A stretch of DNA of 6,943 bases, taken from contig JABCYT010000178.1 in the NCBI GenBank assembly GCA_013290035.1, forward strand, positions 1-6,943, given 5' to 3'. The notes beneath the pieces are model-generated. The model made no database searches. It was not told where the DNA came from and was given only the letters and a program-made list of their open reading frames with translations. Numbering within the stretch: the first letter of the stretch is position 1; the number at the start of each line of letters is the position of its first letter. The position numbers were made by a program, and so were the translations under genes. This DNA is from Alphaproteobacteria bacterium. GTDB lineage: Bacteria > Pseudomonadota > Alphaproteobacteria > Reyranellales > Reyranellaceae. Below, one piece after another: positions 6,759-6,943 of the stretch.

Positions 6759-6943
6759 ATGGTGCAGGCGTTCCCACCCGGCATGCGCGTCGAGGAGATC
6801 GAAACCGGCGGTGCGATGATCCACACCAGAGTGGGCGGCCAGGGATCGGCCGTCGTCATGCTGCACGGCTTCGGCGACACCGGCGACATGTGGGCGCCGT
6901 TGGCTGCCGCCCTCGTCGCCAGCCGGACGCTCGTCGTGCCCGA
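6759..6943 (+). CDS. Alpha/beta-hydrolase fold enzyme, N-terminal fragment
   Basis: The first 61 codons of a gene that runs off the right edge. After a short lead-in with beta-strand character (about 10-25), the segment AVVMLHGFGDTGDMW (31-45) contains the H-G-F-G oxyanion-hole motif that follows strand beta-3 in alpha/beta-hydrolases, and LAAALVASRTLVVPD (48 onward) is the usual next helix and strand. The nucleophile elbow and the rest of the catalytic triad lie beyond the window. Family members include esterases, epoxide hydrolases, haloacid and haloalkane dehalogenases and lactonases, and the class cannot be decided here. The ATG at 6759 is preceded by AAGGGG (6745-6750) at 8 nt spacing. 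It begins 20 nt after the DUF72 stop, so the two genes are probably cotranscribed. Confidence 0.8.
   Translation, partial: MVQAFPPGMRVEEIETGGAMIHTRVGGQGSAVVMLHGFGDTGDMWAPLAAALVASRTLVVP

Overview
This is a GC-rich, densely coding bacterial chromosome segment. Third codon positions are strongly G/C, so every real gene carries long arginine- and proline-rich shadow frames. The protein families (a Tat-exported xanthine dehydrogenase-type molybdenum subunit, a PRC-barrel protein, an 8-oxoguanine deaminase-type amidohydrolase and a DUF72 protein) and the codon style suggest an alphaproteobacterium, perhaps of the Hyphomicrobiales or Rhodospirillales type. That placement is an inference, because no rRNA or other marker gene is present.

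Layout: the left edge (1-214, minus strand) is the N-terminus of a molybdopterin-binding oxidoreductase subunit with a twin-arginine signal. A 281-bp divergent intergenic region (215-495) follows, holding an imperfect dyad and a weak promoter-like pair. All remaining genes are on the plus strand: a 733-aa amylo-alpha-1,6-glucosidase/glycogen debranching-type enzyme (496-2697), a small exported PRC-barrel protein (2784-3206), an MFS transporter with a GTG start only 10 nt downstream (3217-4488), an 8-oxoguanine deaminase/triazine hydrolase-type amidohydrolase (4516-5931), a DUF72/YecE-family protein (6001-6738), and the first 61 codons of an alpha/beta-hydrolase (6759 to the window end).

Functionally this looks like a run of accessory metabolic genes, not one specialised system. 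The most coherent idea is a purine theme: the deaminase would convert 8-oxoguanine to urate, the MFS protein 27 nt upstream could move a related compound, and a xanthine dehydrogenase-like subunit lies on the other side of the divergent region. The debranching enzyme and PRC-barrel protein between them do not fit that theme, so the link is weak. I found no tRNA or rRNA gene, CRISPR array, insertion sequence or prophage gene, and no clearly new system.
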